DNA of 23,243 nucleotides from SIG440 sp045645805 (GCA_045645805.1 JAZRJL010000074.1:1-23243); one strand, 5' to 3'. Shown: positions 15,463-22,891, numbered from the stretch's first letter. Made by a program: numbers and translations. Notes: generated by a model from the sequence alone, not told the origin.

Positions 15463-15503
15463 GAAAAGACGGTAGATTTTCTATCAAAATCTACCGTCTT
15501 TTC
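15463..15503 (-). terminator. tRNA-Arg terminator
   Basis: A perfect 18-bp stem (15463-15480 with 15486-15503), 5-nt loop, T-rich end on the minus strand, directly after the CCA end. Confidence 0.88.
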
Positions 15504-15580
15504 TGGTATGCCCGATGCGATTCGAACGCACGACCTTCAGAGTCGGAGTCTGACACTCTATCCAGCTGAGCTACGGGCAC
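15504..15580 (-). tRNA. tRNA-Arg (anticodon CCG)
   Basis: A 77-nt cloverleaf: acceptor GTGCCCG/CGGGCAT, D stem GCTC/GAGT, anticodon stem TCAGA/TCTGA around loop CTCCGAC (anticodon CCG, reading CGG), T arm GTGCG-TTCGAAT-CGCAT, encoded CCA. No good promoter lies directly upstream, so it may be co-transcribed with the gene at 15638-15925. Confidence 0.96.
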
Positions 15581-15604
15581 ATATTAAGCTTTTACAAATT
15601 TCAG

Positions 15605-15623
15605 GGGCGGAAAAATTCCGCCC
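15605..15623. other. GC-rich hairpin between the 95-aa gene and tRNA-Arg
   Basis: An 8-bp perfect stem GGGCGGAA/TTCCGCCC with a 3-nt loop. No T-run follows on either strand, so it may be a processing signal rather than a terminator. Confidence 0.4.
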
Positions 15624-15637
15624 GCTAAAAATCGTTT

Positions 15638-15925
15638 TTAATAATTCTCAAGGGCATCTTCAAGCCAGAAAAAGCCAATATCAAAGGCTTTGTAAAGGCC
15701 ATCACGTTCTGCCTGCTTGATAAGAGTTGAATTTTGCTCCTCATTGGTGCGAAGCTCAATAACAACCTTGGTTGCTATATCCAAATCCTCAAGCTTTTCG
15801 GACTCGATAACACGAAAAACAACCATATACTTTGTGCCGGGGGCTCCGTAATAAATCTCGTTTCCTTTTCTGAGAAGCATTTTACCATTATAGGTCAATA
15901 CCTCTTCCTTTTTCTTTGAAGGCAT
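15638..15925 (-). CDS. Conserved hypothetical protein, 95 aa
   Basis: Small soluble protein with a mixed alpha/beta pattern and no membrane segment. It begins MPSKKKEEVLTYNGKMLLRK and contains YYGAPGTKYMVVFRV and a C-terminal amphipathic stretch ending FFWLEDALENY. I recognise the general pattern from other clostridial genomes but know no function. AAAGGAGG lies 9 nt before the ATG at 15925; an in-frame extension upstream to 16024 lacks a ribosome site and would add a spurious hydrophobic stretch. A good promoter lies at 15996-16024, and tRNA-Arg follows on the same strand. Confidence 0.8.
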   Translation of the reverse strand: MPSKKKEEVLTYNGKMLLRKGNEIYYGAPGTKYMVVFRVIESEKLEDLDIATKVVIELRTNEEQNSTLIKQAERDGLYKAFDIGFFWLEDALENY

Positions 15926-15995
15926 ATCTTTTGTCCTCCTTTCAAAACAATCATATGCAAAAAGACATATACTTCCAATTTTAATCAGTATTAAT

Positions 15996-16024
15996 ATAAT
16001 ACCAAAACTTTGGCCAAAAATCAA
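15996..16024 (-). promoter_or_regulatory. Promoter of the 95-aa gene (and perhaps tRNA-Arg)
   Basis: On the minus strand TTGATT (16024-16019), 17-bp spacer, TATTAT (16001-15996). Confidence 0.65.
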
Positions 16025-16081
16025 TAGAAATTTACAATTAAATTATTTTTGCACCGCAAAATCGGACAGTTTTTCAAAAAT

Positions 16082-16115
16082 GTTTACAAAAATGAAATAT
16101 TTCGGTGTTGTAAAC
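16082..16115. promoter_or_regulatory. Inverted repeat GTTTACAA/TTGTAAAC overlapping a -35 element
   Basis: Perfect 8-bp arms at 16082-16089 and 16108-16115 flank a 10-bp palindrome GAAATATTTC (16094-16103). The right arm contains the -35 of the DUF1385 promoter. This looks like an operator, regulator unknown. Confidence 0.45.
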
Positions 16116-16136
16116 GTGAATTTTTTGTGCTATACT
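16108..16136 (+). promoter_or_regulatory. Promoter of the DUF1385-prmC operon
   Basis: TTGTAA (16108-16113), 17-bp spacer, TATACT (16131-16136) with an extended -10 TGC. Confidence 0.72.
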
Positions 16137-16193
16137 TATTTTGAGTTAGTTTGGATATTCGTTCCGACTACCCGGAAAGGACAGGTGATATAT

Positions 16194-17156
16194 ATGAGCA
16201 AAGAAAAAAGCTGTAATATACATAAAACCTCAATCGGCGGACAGGCCGTTATTGAAGGCGTAATGATGAAAGGCCCGGGCAAAATTGCAACCGCTGTCAG
16301 AAAACCCGACGGTGAAATCATTATTGACGAAAAGGAATGCGGAAAAGTCCGCAAAAGCAAAATCCTTAAACTTCCCATTATCCGTGGCTGTATCAATTTC
16401 TTTGATTCAATGATTGTTGGTGTTCAGGCACTTATGTACTCGGCAAAGTTCTTTGATATTGAAGAAGACGAAACGACCGAAAAGGAAAAGGAAAGCAAGT
16501 TTGAAAAATGGCTTGAGAAAAAGCTTGGCTCGGAAAAAGCACTTAATGCCGTTATCTATTTTTCGGTTATTCTATCCCTTTTTATGAGTGTAGGACTTTT
16601 TATTCTTCTCCCCACAGTTATTGTTGGCTTTTTAAAAGGTCTTACCGAAAACCACGTAATTCTCACTCTCAGCGAGGGTGTTGTGAGAATAGGCATCTTT
16701 CTCATCTACCTTTCTCTTGTTGCAAGAATGGAAGACATAAAACGTGTGTTTATGTACCACGGTGCAGAGCATAAAACCATTCATTGTTACGAGTCGGGAA
16801 TGGAGCTTACCGTGGAAAATGTACGCAAGCATTCAAGACTTCATCCAAGATGCGGAACAAGCTTTTTGCTGATTGTTATGGTTATCAGTGTAATCGTGTT
16901 CTCTTTTATATCCTGGAACAATGCCATTACAAGACTTTTGCTCCGTCTTGCACTTTTGCCGGTTGTTGCAGGTATCTCATATGAAATAATCAAGTTTGCC
17001 GGCAGACACGACAATTGGTTTACCCGTATGCTGAGTGCACCCGGGAAGTGGCTTCAGTACATCACCACCAACGAACCCGACGACAAGCAGATTGAGGTTG
17101 CAATTGCGTCAATCACGGCAGTTATCCCCGAGGACAAGAACGAAGACAAATGGTAA
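16194..17156 (+). CDS. DUF1385 membrane protein (YqhQ-like)
   Basis: Integral membrane protein of 320 aa. The family signature GGQAVIEGVMMKGP is at the N-terminus, followed by a charged region, two central hydrophobic segments (AVIYFSVILSLFMSVGLFIL; GVVRIGIFLIYLSLVA), the conserved YHGAEHKTIHCYE, HPRCGTSFLLIVMVISVIV and further hydrophobic stretches. The histidines and cysteines in these motifs suggest a metal or catalytic site, but no biochemical function is established. ATG 16194 follows an AGGTGA site; an in-frame ATG at 16080 lies upstream of the promoter -10 and is rejected. It overlaps prmC by 7 nt; DUF1385-prmC linkage is common in Bacillota. Confidence 0.88.
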   Translation: MSKEKSCNIHKTSIGGQAVIEGVMMKGPGKIATAVRKPDGEIIIDEKECGKVRKSKILKLPIIRGCINFFDSMIVGVQALMYSAKFFDIEEDETTEKEKESKFEKWLEKKLGSEKALNAVIYFSVILSLFMSVGLFILLPTVIVGFLKGLTENHVILTLSEGVVRIGIFLIYLSLVARMEDIKRVFMYHGAEHKTIHCYESGMELTVENVRKHSRLHPRCGTSFLLIVMVISVIVFSFISWNNAITRLLLRLALLPVVAGISYEIIKFAGRHDNWFTRMLSAPGKWLQYITTNEPDDKQIEVAIASITAVIPEDKNEDKW

Positions 17157-17989
17157 AATTAAAAGAACTCAGAAAAAAATCAACAGAAATATTAAAGGGC
17201 TGTCAAAACGACAGCCCTCTTGCTGATACAGATTATATCTTAACACATTTAGGTTTCAGCAAAACTGACCTGATTTTAGGAGAAAAAGAGGTTGACCAAA
17301 ACACCGAAACCGTCTTTTGGAAATACATTAAACGCCTTGAATCAGGCGATCCTGTACAGTATATAACAGGCAGCTGTGAATTTATGTCCCTTGATTTTGA
17401 GGTGACACCCGCAACCCTTATCCCCAGAAGCGATACCGAAATTCTGGTAGAAGCGGTGATTCAAGCTGCCAATACTATACCAAACCCCAAAATTTTGGAG
17501 GTAGGCAGTGGCTCTGGGTGTATCGCCATAAGTCTTGCACATTATATTCCAAATTCAAAGGTTATCTCGGTTGATATCTCCGATGATGCATTGGACGTTG
17601 CAAGACGCAACGCTGCAGCAAACAGAGTGTCCGATCGCACTGATTTTGTAAAACACAATATATTTGACGGCTTTAATTTTTGCAAAGATATTCCCGATAT
17701 AATTGTGTCAAACCCACCCTATATCCCAAAAGCTGATATTTTAACCCTTGACAAAAAAGTAAAGGATTTTGAACCCTTGACCGCCCTTGATGGTGGCGAT
17801 GACGGTCTGGACTTTTACCGTTTTATTGCTCAGAATTGTAACCTCTCCAAAAACGGATACCTTGCCTTTGAAGTGGGCATAAATCAGGCAAAATATGTTG
17901 CAGAAATTATGTCCCAAAGATTTGAGGATATAAAAATTATCCCTGACCTTGCAGGGATAGAACGGGTGGTTACAGGAAAACAAACATAA
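17150..17989 (+). CDS. prmC: Release factor glutamine methyltransferase PrmC (HemK)
   Basis: SAM-dependent N5-glutamine methyltransferase of 279 aa that modifies the GGQ glutamine of release factors RF1 and RF2. The N-terminal helical domain (about 1-75) binds the release factor, with PVQYITGSCEFMSLDF matching the family. The Rossmann domain has LEVGSGSGCIAISLA (about 117-130) for SAM and the catalytic NPPY (188-191). The length is typical. The start overlaps the DUF1385 stop (ATGGTAA) and has no strong ribosome site, which suggests coupling. Its usual partner prfA is not present downstream; a terminator follows at once. Confidence 0.93.
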   Translation: MVKLKELRKKSTEILKGCQNDSPLADTDYILTHLGFSKTDLILGEKEVDQNTETVFWKYIKRLESGDPVQYITGSCEFMSLDFEVTPATLIPRSDTEILVEAVIQAANTIPNPKILEVGSGSGCIAISLAHYIPNSKVISVDISDDALDVARRNAAANRVSDRTDFVKHNIFDGFNFCKDIPDIIVSNPPYIPKADILTLDKKVKDFEPLTALDGGDDGLDFYRFIAQNCNLSKNGYLAFEVGINQAKYVAEIMSQRFEDIKIIPDLAGIERVVTGKQT

Positions 17990-18022
17990 AACGGCTTGCC
18001 TTTTGGCAAGCCGTTACTTTTT
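17990..18022. terminator. Bidirectional terminator of prmC and rnpB
   Basis: A perfect 11-bp stem AACGGCTTGCC/GGCAAGCCGTT (17990-18000, 18005-18015), TTTT loop, T-rich on the plus side and TTTT on the minus side. It separates convergent prmC and rnpB. Confidence 0.85.
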
Positions 18023-18030
18023 ATTTAATT

Positions 18031-18372
18031 GGTGAACCTGTAAGCCGAGTTCTGTCATTTAAGACGATCATCTATCTACGCCGTGCATCACTGCACAGCT
18101 CAAGCCACCTTCTCGAAAGATGCCGGGCAGGCTTAGCCTTTCTGTCAGGTGTTGCTCCGGGTGGGGTTTACATCAAGTCTCCGTCGCCGGGACATGGGTG
18201 AGCTCTTACCTCGCCTTTCCATCCTTACCTGCCATGATGGCAGGCGGTATATTTCTGTTGCACTTTCCTTAGAGTTGCCTCCACAAGGGATTACCTTGCA
18301 CCTTGCCCTATGGAGCTCGGACTTTCCTCATACACAGGATTACTCCTTGTGTCCGCGACCGTCCAGTTCACC
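18031..18372 (-). ncRNA. rnpB: RNase P RNA, class A
   Basis: RNA subunit of RNase P, which removes tRNA 5' leaders. On the minus strand the conserved regions appear in order: GAGGAAAGTCCGAGCTCC near the 5' end, GCAACTCTAAGGAAAGTGC, ACAGAAATATACCGCC, AGGTAAGGATGGAAAGG with the type-A helix arrangement, and the closing ACAGAACTCGGCTTACAGG. The 5' GGTGAACTGG pairs with 3' CAGGTTCACC. The length of about 342 nt is normal for class A. The exact ends are estimated from this closing pairing. Confidence 0.96.
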
Positions 18373-18410
18373 AAAAATTACTTTAAATTAATACACTAGG
18401 AAATAATGTA

Positions 18411-18434
18411 CGGGTCGGCATCTATGTCGACCCG
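18411..18434. repeat. TGTAGGG-related palindrome, copy 2 (serA 3' side)
   Basis: CGGGTCGGCAT-CT-ATGTCGACCCG, an 11-bp stem with one G.T pair, preceded by TGTA. It shares the CGGGTCG/CGACCCG arms with the copy at 4585 and lies just after serA, where it may also act as its terminator. Confidence 0.55.
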
Positions 18435-18441
18435 CAAAAAA

Positions 18442-19608
18442 TTATTCGTTATATAATGTTACCTTAATCACACTTTCAATCCCCTTAAGGTCATTAAGGA
18501 TTTTATCATTTACAGTACTGTGGGTATCAATCATTGTATAGGCAATATCGCCACGGCTTTTGTTTACCATATTCTCGATATTGATATTGTCGTTTGTGAA
18601 TACGGTTGAAATCTGCGAAATCATTGCAGGAACGTTTTTGTGTGCAATGGTAATACGCGAACCGCAAACCTTGCCCATATCGCAGTTGGGGAAGTTGACC
18701 GAGTTGATAATGTTTCCATTTTCGAGGAAGTTTTTAAGCTCCTGAGCTGCCATAACAGCACAGTTATCCTCACTCTCGGGTGTTGATGCACCAAGGTGGG
18801 GCATAACAATAACTCTGTCACTCTTCAAAAGCTCTTCGGTTGCAAAGTCTGTGATATATTCAGCAACAGTGCCGTCCTCAAGTGCTTTCAGAACAGCTTC
18901 GGTATCAACAAGCTCAGCACGTGAGAAGTTGAGAAGTCTTACACCACTCTTCACCTTTCTGAAAAGGTCTGCATTGAACATACCCTTTGTGTCAGCAGTT
19001 GCAGGAACGTGAATTGAAATGTAATCACTTTTTGCAAGTACATCTTCAATTGTCTTTGCGTGTTCAGCAGCACGGGTCATCTTCCATGCCGCATCAACCG
19101 AGAGGTATGGGTCATAACCGATAACATTCATACCAAGTGCATGAGCCGCATTTGCAACACGGATACCGATTGCACCAAGACCGATAATACCAAGGGTCTT
19201 ACCCTGAATTTCAGGACCTGCAAACGAAGACTTGCCTTTTTCAACCAGCTTTGAAACCTGGTCGCCTTCGCCAATAAGGGTTTTTGCCCATTCGATACCC
19301 TGAACAACCTTTCTTGATGCAAGCAAAAGACCTGCAATTACAAGCTCTTTAACAGCATTTGCGTTTGCACCGGGGGTATTGAATACCACAATGCCCTTTT
19401 CGCTGCACTTTTCAATGGGGATATTATTTACACCGGCACCTGCTCTTGCAATTGCAGCAAGGCTTTCAGGAAGCTCCATCTCGTGCATATTAAAGCTTCT
19501 TAAGATTATGCCGTCGGGATTTTCAACTTCGTCACCGTATGTATACTTGTCGTCAAATACATCAAGACCGATTTTTGCAATCTTGTTTAATGTTTTTACC
19601 TTATACAT
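18442..19608 (-). CDS. serA: D-3-phosphoglycerate dehydrogenase
   Basis: NAD-dependent dehydrogenase of 388 aa for the first step of serine synthesis, 3-phosphoglycerate to 3-phosphohydroxypyruvate. Substrate domain with RAGAGVNNIP (about 55-64); nucleotide fold GLGAIG (143-148); catalytic R230 in LLNFSRAELVD and H271 in PHLGAST; and a C-terminal ACT domain (about 318-388, VPAMISQISTVFTNDNINIE) that likely mediates serine feedback. It lacks the long intervening domain of the Mycobacterium-type enzyme. It follows serC on the same strand, but the gap contains two palindromic repeats. The broken state of serC makes the pathway output doubtful. Confidence 0.94.
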   Translation of the reverse strand: MYKVKTLNKIAKIGLDVFDDKYTYGDEVENPDGIILRSFNMHEMELPESLAAIARAGAGVNNIPIEKCSEKGIVVFNTPGANANAVKELVIAGLLLASRKVVQGIEWAKTLIGEGDQVSKLVEKGKSSFAGPEIQGKTLGIIGLGAIGIRVANAAHALGMNVIGYDPYLSVDAAWKMTRAAEHAKTIEDVLAKSDYISIHVPATADTKGMFNADLFRKVKSGVRLLNFSRAELVDTEAVLKALEDGTVAEYITDFATEELLKSDRVIVMPHLGASTPESEDNCAVMAAQELKNFLENGNIINSVNFPNCDMGKVCGSRITIAHKNVPAMISQISTVFTNDNINIENMVNKSRGDIAYTMIDTHSTVNDKILNDLKGIESVIKVTLYNE

Positions 19609-19657
19609 TTTGATTTCTCCTTTACAAATTTCTGAATTGACCGTCGTTGTAGGTCAC

Positions 19658-19679
19658 GGGAGGGCACAGAGGCCCTCCC
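19658..19679. repeat. GGGAGGGC/GCCCTCCC palindrome in the serC-serA gap
   Basis: 8-bp perfect arms around a 6-nt loop, preceded by TTGTAGG; a probable diverged member of the TGTAGGG repeat family. Confidence 0.5.
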
Positions 19680-19704
19680 CTAAAAAGTATACGCAATATA
19701 TTTG

Positions 19705-19731
19705 TTGTAGGGATGGGGCTTGCTCCATCCG
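19705..19731 (+). repeat. TGTAGGG-type palindrome, copy with GGATGGGGC arms
   Basis: TTGTAGGG leads into GGATGGGGC-TT-GCTCCATCC, a 9-bp stem with one G.T pair. The same palindrome occurs in reverse at 22804-22830. It lies between serC and serA. Confidence 0.65.
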
Positions 19732-19763
19732 AAACATTTACATTTTAAAATGTTTTGAAAATT

Positions 19764-20843
19764 TTAAGCATTTTCTGCTTCAAACTTCTTCATAAACTCA
19801 ACAAGAGCAGCAACGCCTTCATAAGGCATAGCATTGTAGATGCTTGCACGCATACCGCCAACCGAGCGGTGACCCTTAAGGTTTGCAAAGCCTGCATCTG
19901 CTGCTTCCTTGCAGAACTTTTTGTCAAGGTCAGCATCGCCTGTAACAAAGCAAACATTCATCATTGAACGATACTTCTTTTCAGCAGTAGCCTTAAAGAG
20001 CTTTGATGAATCGAGGAAATCCTAAAGAAGAGCTGCCTTCTTTTCGTTTCTTTCCTTCATAGCGGTAAGACCGCCGTTTTTAAGTGCCCACTTGTAAACA
20101 AGACCTGCAACATAAATTGCATAGCAGGGAGGTGTGTTGTACATCGAGTCATTGTCAGCCATTGTCTTGTAGTCAAGCATTGTGGGGATATCTTCACGGG
20201 CATTACCCATAAGGTCCTCACGGATAATAACAACAGTAAGTCCTGCAGGGGCCATATTCTTTTGTGCACCTGCATAGATAACGCCAAACTTGGTAACATC
20301 AACAGGCTCACTTGTAATACATGATGACATATCAGCAACCAGAACCTTGTCACCTACGTTTGGAACTTCGGGGAACTTGGTACCGAAAATTGTATTGTTG
20401 TAGCAAACGTGAACATAATCAGCATCTTCACGTACCATATCGGGAGTAATCTCAGGTATGTAACAGAAGGTTTTGTCCTCAGAGGTTGCAATACACTTTG
20501 CATCACCGTATTTTTTAGCTTCCTTGAAAGCTTTGCCTGAGAACTGACCTGATACAACATAGTCAGCCTTGCCTGTCTTCATCAGGTTGAGAGGAACTGC
20601 CGCAAACTGTGTTGAAGCACCGCCCTGAAGAAAAAGAACCTTATAATTATCAGGAATATTCATAAGCTCTCTGAAATCAGCCTCGGTCTGTTTGATGATT
20701 GCATCATAAACAGGTGAACGGTGGCTCATTTCCATAACGGACATTCCTGAACCGTTGTAATCTGTCATTTCAGCTGCAGCCTGTTCAAGAACCTCCATCG
20801 GAAGCATTGAAGGACCTGCTGAAAAGTTGTAAATTCTGCTCAT
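19764..20843 (-). pseudogene. serC: Phosphoserine aminotransferase, interrupted by one in-frame TAG
   Basis: SerC converts 3-phosphohydroxypyruvate to phosphoserine with PLP. The frame is intact over 360 codons except for TAG at codon 274 (20024-20022). The N-terminal part carries NFSAGPSMLP, QGGASTQF and the PLP lysine K195 in GAQKNMAPAG. After the stop the same frame continues with DFLDSSKLFK and GHRSVGGMRASIYNAMPYEG, which holds the substrate-binding arginine. The position normally holds tyrosine (LLYDFLDSS), so TAT or TAC to TAG explains it. A truncated product would lack the C-terminal domain and is unlikely to work. Promoter (TTGACG/TATACT) and ribosome site are intact, pointing to a very recent mutation or a sequence error. 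Confidence 0.92.
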
Positions 20844-20888
20844 TTAAAACAACTCCTATCGTTTCAATAAAAATTTAAACATACAATT

Positions 20889-20917
20889 AGTATATAACTT
20901 TTTTTCCATTCCGTCAA
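20889..20917 (-). promoter_or_regulatory. serC promoter
   Basis: On the minus strand TTGACG (20917-20912), 17-bp spacer, TATACT (20894-20889). TAGGAG lies about 9 nt before the serC ATG. Confidence 0.8.
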
Positions 20918-20949
20918 CACTTAATTGATTATTTTTTAACGATTTTTTA

Positions 20950-21309
20950 CTAAGATTTCAGCCTTATGCCCTTGTAAATTTCGTATATTCCCACAATAAG
21001 CAAAAAAACACCAAAAAGCCTTCGCAAGCCGTTGTCGTTAAAGCCTGATGCAAGAATTGCTCCGCCTATAGCACCCGGCAAACCGCAAATACCCAGCACC
21101 ACCGCTTTTTTAACATCAATGCTTTTGTTTTTTATATGCACAACAATTGCCGCTATGGCAGTAGGGATAAAATAGGTGAGGTTTATGCCCTGTGCCGTTT
21201 TCTGGGAAACGTCTGAAAATATTGTCAGGGCAGGTATCAGAATTGCACCGCCGCCAATACCCATTCCGCTGATTATTCCGCTTAAAAAGCCCGTGATAAT
21301 ATTAAGCAT
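20950..21309 (-). CDS. Half-length TSUP (TauE/SafE) permease, second of a pair
   Basis: Membrane protein of 119 aa, about half the usual 250 aa of TauE/SafE sulfite- or sulfonate-type exporters. Three to four hydrophobic helices are visible, beginning with ITGFLSGIISGMGIGGGAIL, the glycine-rich signature of each TSUP repeat, followed by TAQGINLTYFIPTAIAAI and a third helix around GLPGAIGGAIL. AAAGGAG lies 7 nt before the ATG. The partner half is encoded just upstream at 21445, so the pair probably forms one heteromeric transporter. The substrate is unknown. Confidence 0.85.
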   Translation of the reverse strand: MLNIITGFLSGIISGMGIGGGAILIPALTIFSDVSQKTAQGINLTYFIPTAIAAIVVHIKNKSIDVKKAVVLGICGLPGAIGGAILASGFNDNGLRRLFGVFLLIVGIYEIYKGIRLKS

Positions 21310-21345
21310 AAGGTTACTCCTTTATTGTTCATTGATATTTATTGT

Positions 21346-21370
21346 CGTAGGGGCAAACTGTGTTCGCGCG
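21346..21370 (+). repeat. TGTAGGG-type repeat, degenerate copy
   Basis: CGTAGGGGCAAACTGTGTTCGC and following; arms GGGCAAAC and GTTCGCGC pair imperfectly. It lies next to an inverted copy at 21374. Confidence 0.45.
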
Positions 21371-21373
21371 AAA

Positions 21374-21401
21374 CGGGACGTCGAGGACGCCGTCCCCTAC
21401 A
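21374..21401 (-). repeat. TGTAGGG-type palindrome, copy with GGGACG/CGTCCC arms
   Basis: On the minus strand it begins TGTAGGGGACGGCGTCC and ends CGACGTCCCG. Compared with 4585-4612, A and T have swapped at the paired stem positions, keeping the stem. It lies between the two half-permease genes. Confidence 0.65.
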
Positions 21402-21444
21402 TAAACCCATCTTCTAAAAAACCTCATTTATTTGCTGACCGTTT

Positions 21445-21801
21445 TTACACCACCATTTTAAACGCTGTTATACAAATTGCTGCCCCAAACCCAATCTTCA
21501 GCCACTTTTTAGGTACTCTTTTTAAAAATTTTGCCCCTACAAGACCGCCTGCTATACCACCAATAGATACATACATCCATATTTTAAAATCAAAAAAGCC
21601 TTGCCTTACATACAAAAATGCACTGACAATGGAAAATAAAAGGATTACAGGAATTGCAGTTGCGTGTGCCTTGTGTTCTTCGATACCCAAAAATTTTTCA
21701 GCCATTGGCACAAGAGCCGAGCCGCCGCCCGCCCCGAAAAATCCGTTGAGAAAGCCTGCAACAAGACCTATTACCGCTTCCTTCCATCTGTTTTTAAACA
21801 T
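21445..21801 (-). CDS. Half-length TSUP (TauE/SafE) permease, first of a pair
   Basis: Membrane protein of 118 aa matching the N-terminal half of TauE/SafE exporters: GLVAGFLNGFFGAGGGSALVP is the TSUP repeat signature, followed by HKAHATAIPVILLFSIVSAF and a glycine-rich third helix. The start is ATG 21801, placed after GGTGGGG; an in-frame TTG at 21822 is less likely. It lies 51 nt downstream of the Ppx/GppA gene and 135 nt upstream of the second half, with two palindromic repeats in the gap. Both halves are needed for a normal-size transporter. Confidence 0.84.
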   Translation of the reverse strand: MFKNRWKEAVIGLVAGFLNGFFGAGGGSALVPMAEKFLGIEEHKAHATAIPVILLFSIVSAFLYVRQGFFDFKIWMYVSIGGIAGGLVGAKFLKRVPKKWLKIGFGAAICITAFKMVV

Positions 21802-21852
21802 AAAAATCCCCACCAAAATCAATTTTTCTTAGTTTTGGCAGGGAAATATTTT

Positions 21853-22773
21853 TTATTCATTTTTATTCATAATTCCGTGACCTTCAATCAAATCAAAAAA
21901 CACACCTTCACGGACGCCCACATCTGAAACGAAAACCGTTTCAGAGGATATTCTTTTCAAAACCGCCTCCAAAAGAACCGCACCGCCAATAATGATATCC
22001 GCACGTTCCTTACCGATACCCGGCATATTTGCACGCTTTTCAAAATCTGCCGTCTTTATTTTTTCAATAAGTTCAATTATCCTTTCAGCTTTGATATTGT
22101 GTTTTTGAATTGTACCGTTTTGGCGGTCACATAAATCAAATTTTGCCAATGCCCTTAAAGTCCCCCCAATGCCCACAAGGGGTTGACCGCTAAATTTTTT
22201 AAGCCACTTCACCTCATTTACAAGGCCGTCCGCATACCTTTGTGCCTCATCATATGCCTTTTCGTTTTCGCCGTTTTGAAAAAACATCTCACAAATCCCC
22301 CGTGAACCATGAGGGATGCTTACAGCAGGAGCATTGTGTCCACAAATGCCAATCAGCTCGCTGCTGCCACCGCCAATGTCACAAATTACACCGCTGTCTA
22401 TTTCCAGAGTGCGACTTATGGCAAGGGTGTCAAGGGCAGCCTCGCATTCGCCGTCTATAACCTTAATCTCAATTCCTGTAGCATCCTTTACCAAATCAAT
22501 AAATTCCTGACGATTTTTCGCCTTGCGAACCGCCGCCGTTGCAACTGCAACCATGCGGTAAGCAGCTTCGAAATCAGCAAGTTTTTTATATCCAGCAAGT
22601 GCATTTACTGCTCGCATTTGCGCCTCTGCTTTTAAAAGTCCGTCACGGGTCATACCCTCGCTTAAACGAATTGTACTTCGGTATGCTTTCAAAACATTAA
22701 GAGGCAACTCGTCCGAAAATATACTCATTCTGACAGAATTTGACCCTAAATCGATTACTGCTGTCTTTTTCAA
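21853..22773 (-). CDS. Ppx/GppA-family phosphatase (exopolyphosphatase-like)
   Basis: Actin-fold hydrolase of 306 aa of the Ppx/GppA family, which cleaves terminal phosphate from polyphosphate or converts pppGpp to ppGpp. Visible motifs: N-terminal AVIDLGSNSVRM (phosphate-binding 1), VATAAVRKAKN, the conserved glutamate in IDGECEAALD, CDIGGGSSELI (phosphate-binding 2) and GIGGTLRALAK. It has only the two-domain core, without the C-terminal HD domain of E. coli Ppx, as in short Ppx1-type enzymes. The start is TTG at 22773, 8 nt after AGGAG. It heads a likely operon with the two half-length permeases. Confidence 0.87.
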   Translation of the reverse strand: MKKTAVIDLGSNSVRMSIFSDELPLNVLKAYRSTIRLSEGMTRDGLLKAEAQMRAVNALAGYKKLADFEAAYRMVAVATAAVRKAKNRQEFIDLVKDATGIEIKVIDGECEAALDTLAISRTLEIDSGVICDIGGGSSELIGICGHNAPAVSIPHGSRGICEMFFQNGENEKAYDEAQRYADGLVNEVKWLKKFSGQPLVGIGGTLRALAKFDLCDRQNGTIQKHNIKAERIIELIEKIKTADFEKRANMPGIGKERADIIIGGAVLLEAVLKRISSETVFVSDVGVREGVFFDLIEGHGIMNKNE

Positions 22774-22803
22774 GTCGGTTTCTCCTTTTATTAAATAAAT
22801 TTT

Positions 22804-22830
22804 CCGGATGGAGCAAGCCCCATCCCTACA
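22804..22830 (-). repeat. TGTAGGG-type palindrome, inverted copy with GGATGGGGC arms
   Basis: Reverse copy of 19705-19731, identical through the palindrome GGATGGGGCTTGCTCCATCC and also sharing an ATATATTTG prefix. It lies in the 5' leader of the Ppx/GppA gene. Confidence 0.65.
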
Positions 22831-22862
22831 AATATATTATTTAGAAATTTTCTAAAAAACCC

Positions 22863-22891
22863 TTGACAAATGTTCCTGGGTGTGGTAGAAT
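22863..22891 (+). promoter_or_regulatory. tRNA-Gly promoter
   Basis: TTGACA (22863-22868), 17-bp spacer, TAGAAT (22886-22891), about 30 nt before the mature 5' end. Confidence 0.75.

Noticed and set aside
14140..15580. Integrated element with att sites at tRNA-Arg
   Set aside because: I saw no direct repeat of the tRNA 3' end on the far side of the patch, and no integrase gene.
16080..16193. N-terminal extension of the DUF1385 protein
   Set aside because: It would start upstream of the promoter -10 element and lacks a ribosome site; ATG 16194 has both a site and the family N-terminus.
18149..18391. 80-aa open reading frame on the plus strand
   Set aside because: It lies antisense across RNase P RNA, whose conserved sequence explains the region fully.
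19764..20843. Genome-wide reassignment of TAG as a sense codon
   Set aside because: tatD, the radical SAM gene and the XRE gene end in TAG at the expected protein length, two of them directly at terminators.
22841..22855. Palindrome TTAGAAATTTTCTAA upstream of tRNA-Gly
   Set aside because: It is purely AT-rich and close to chance expectation; no T-run or paired site supports a function.
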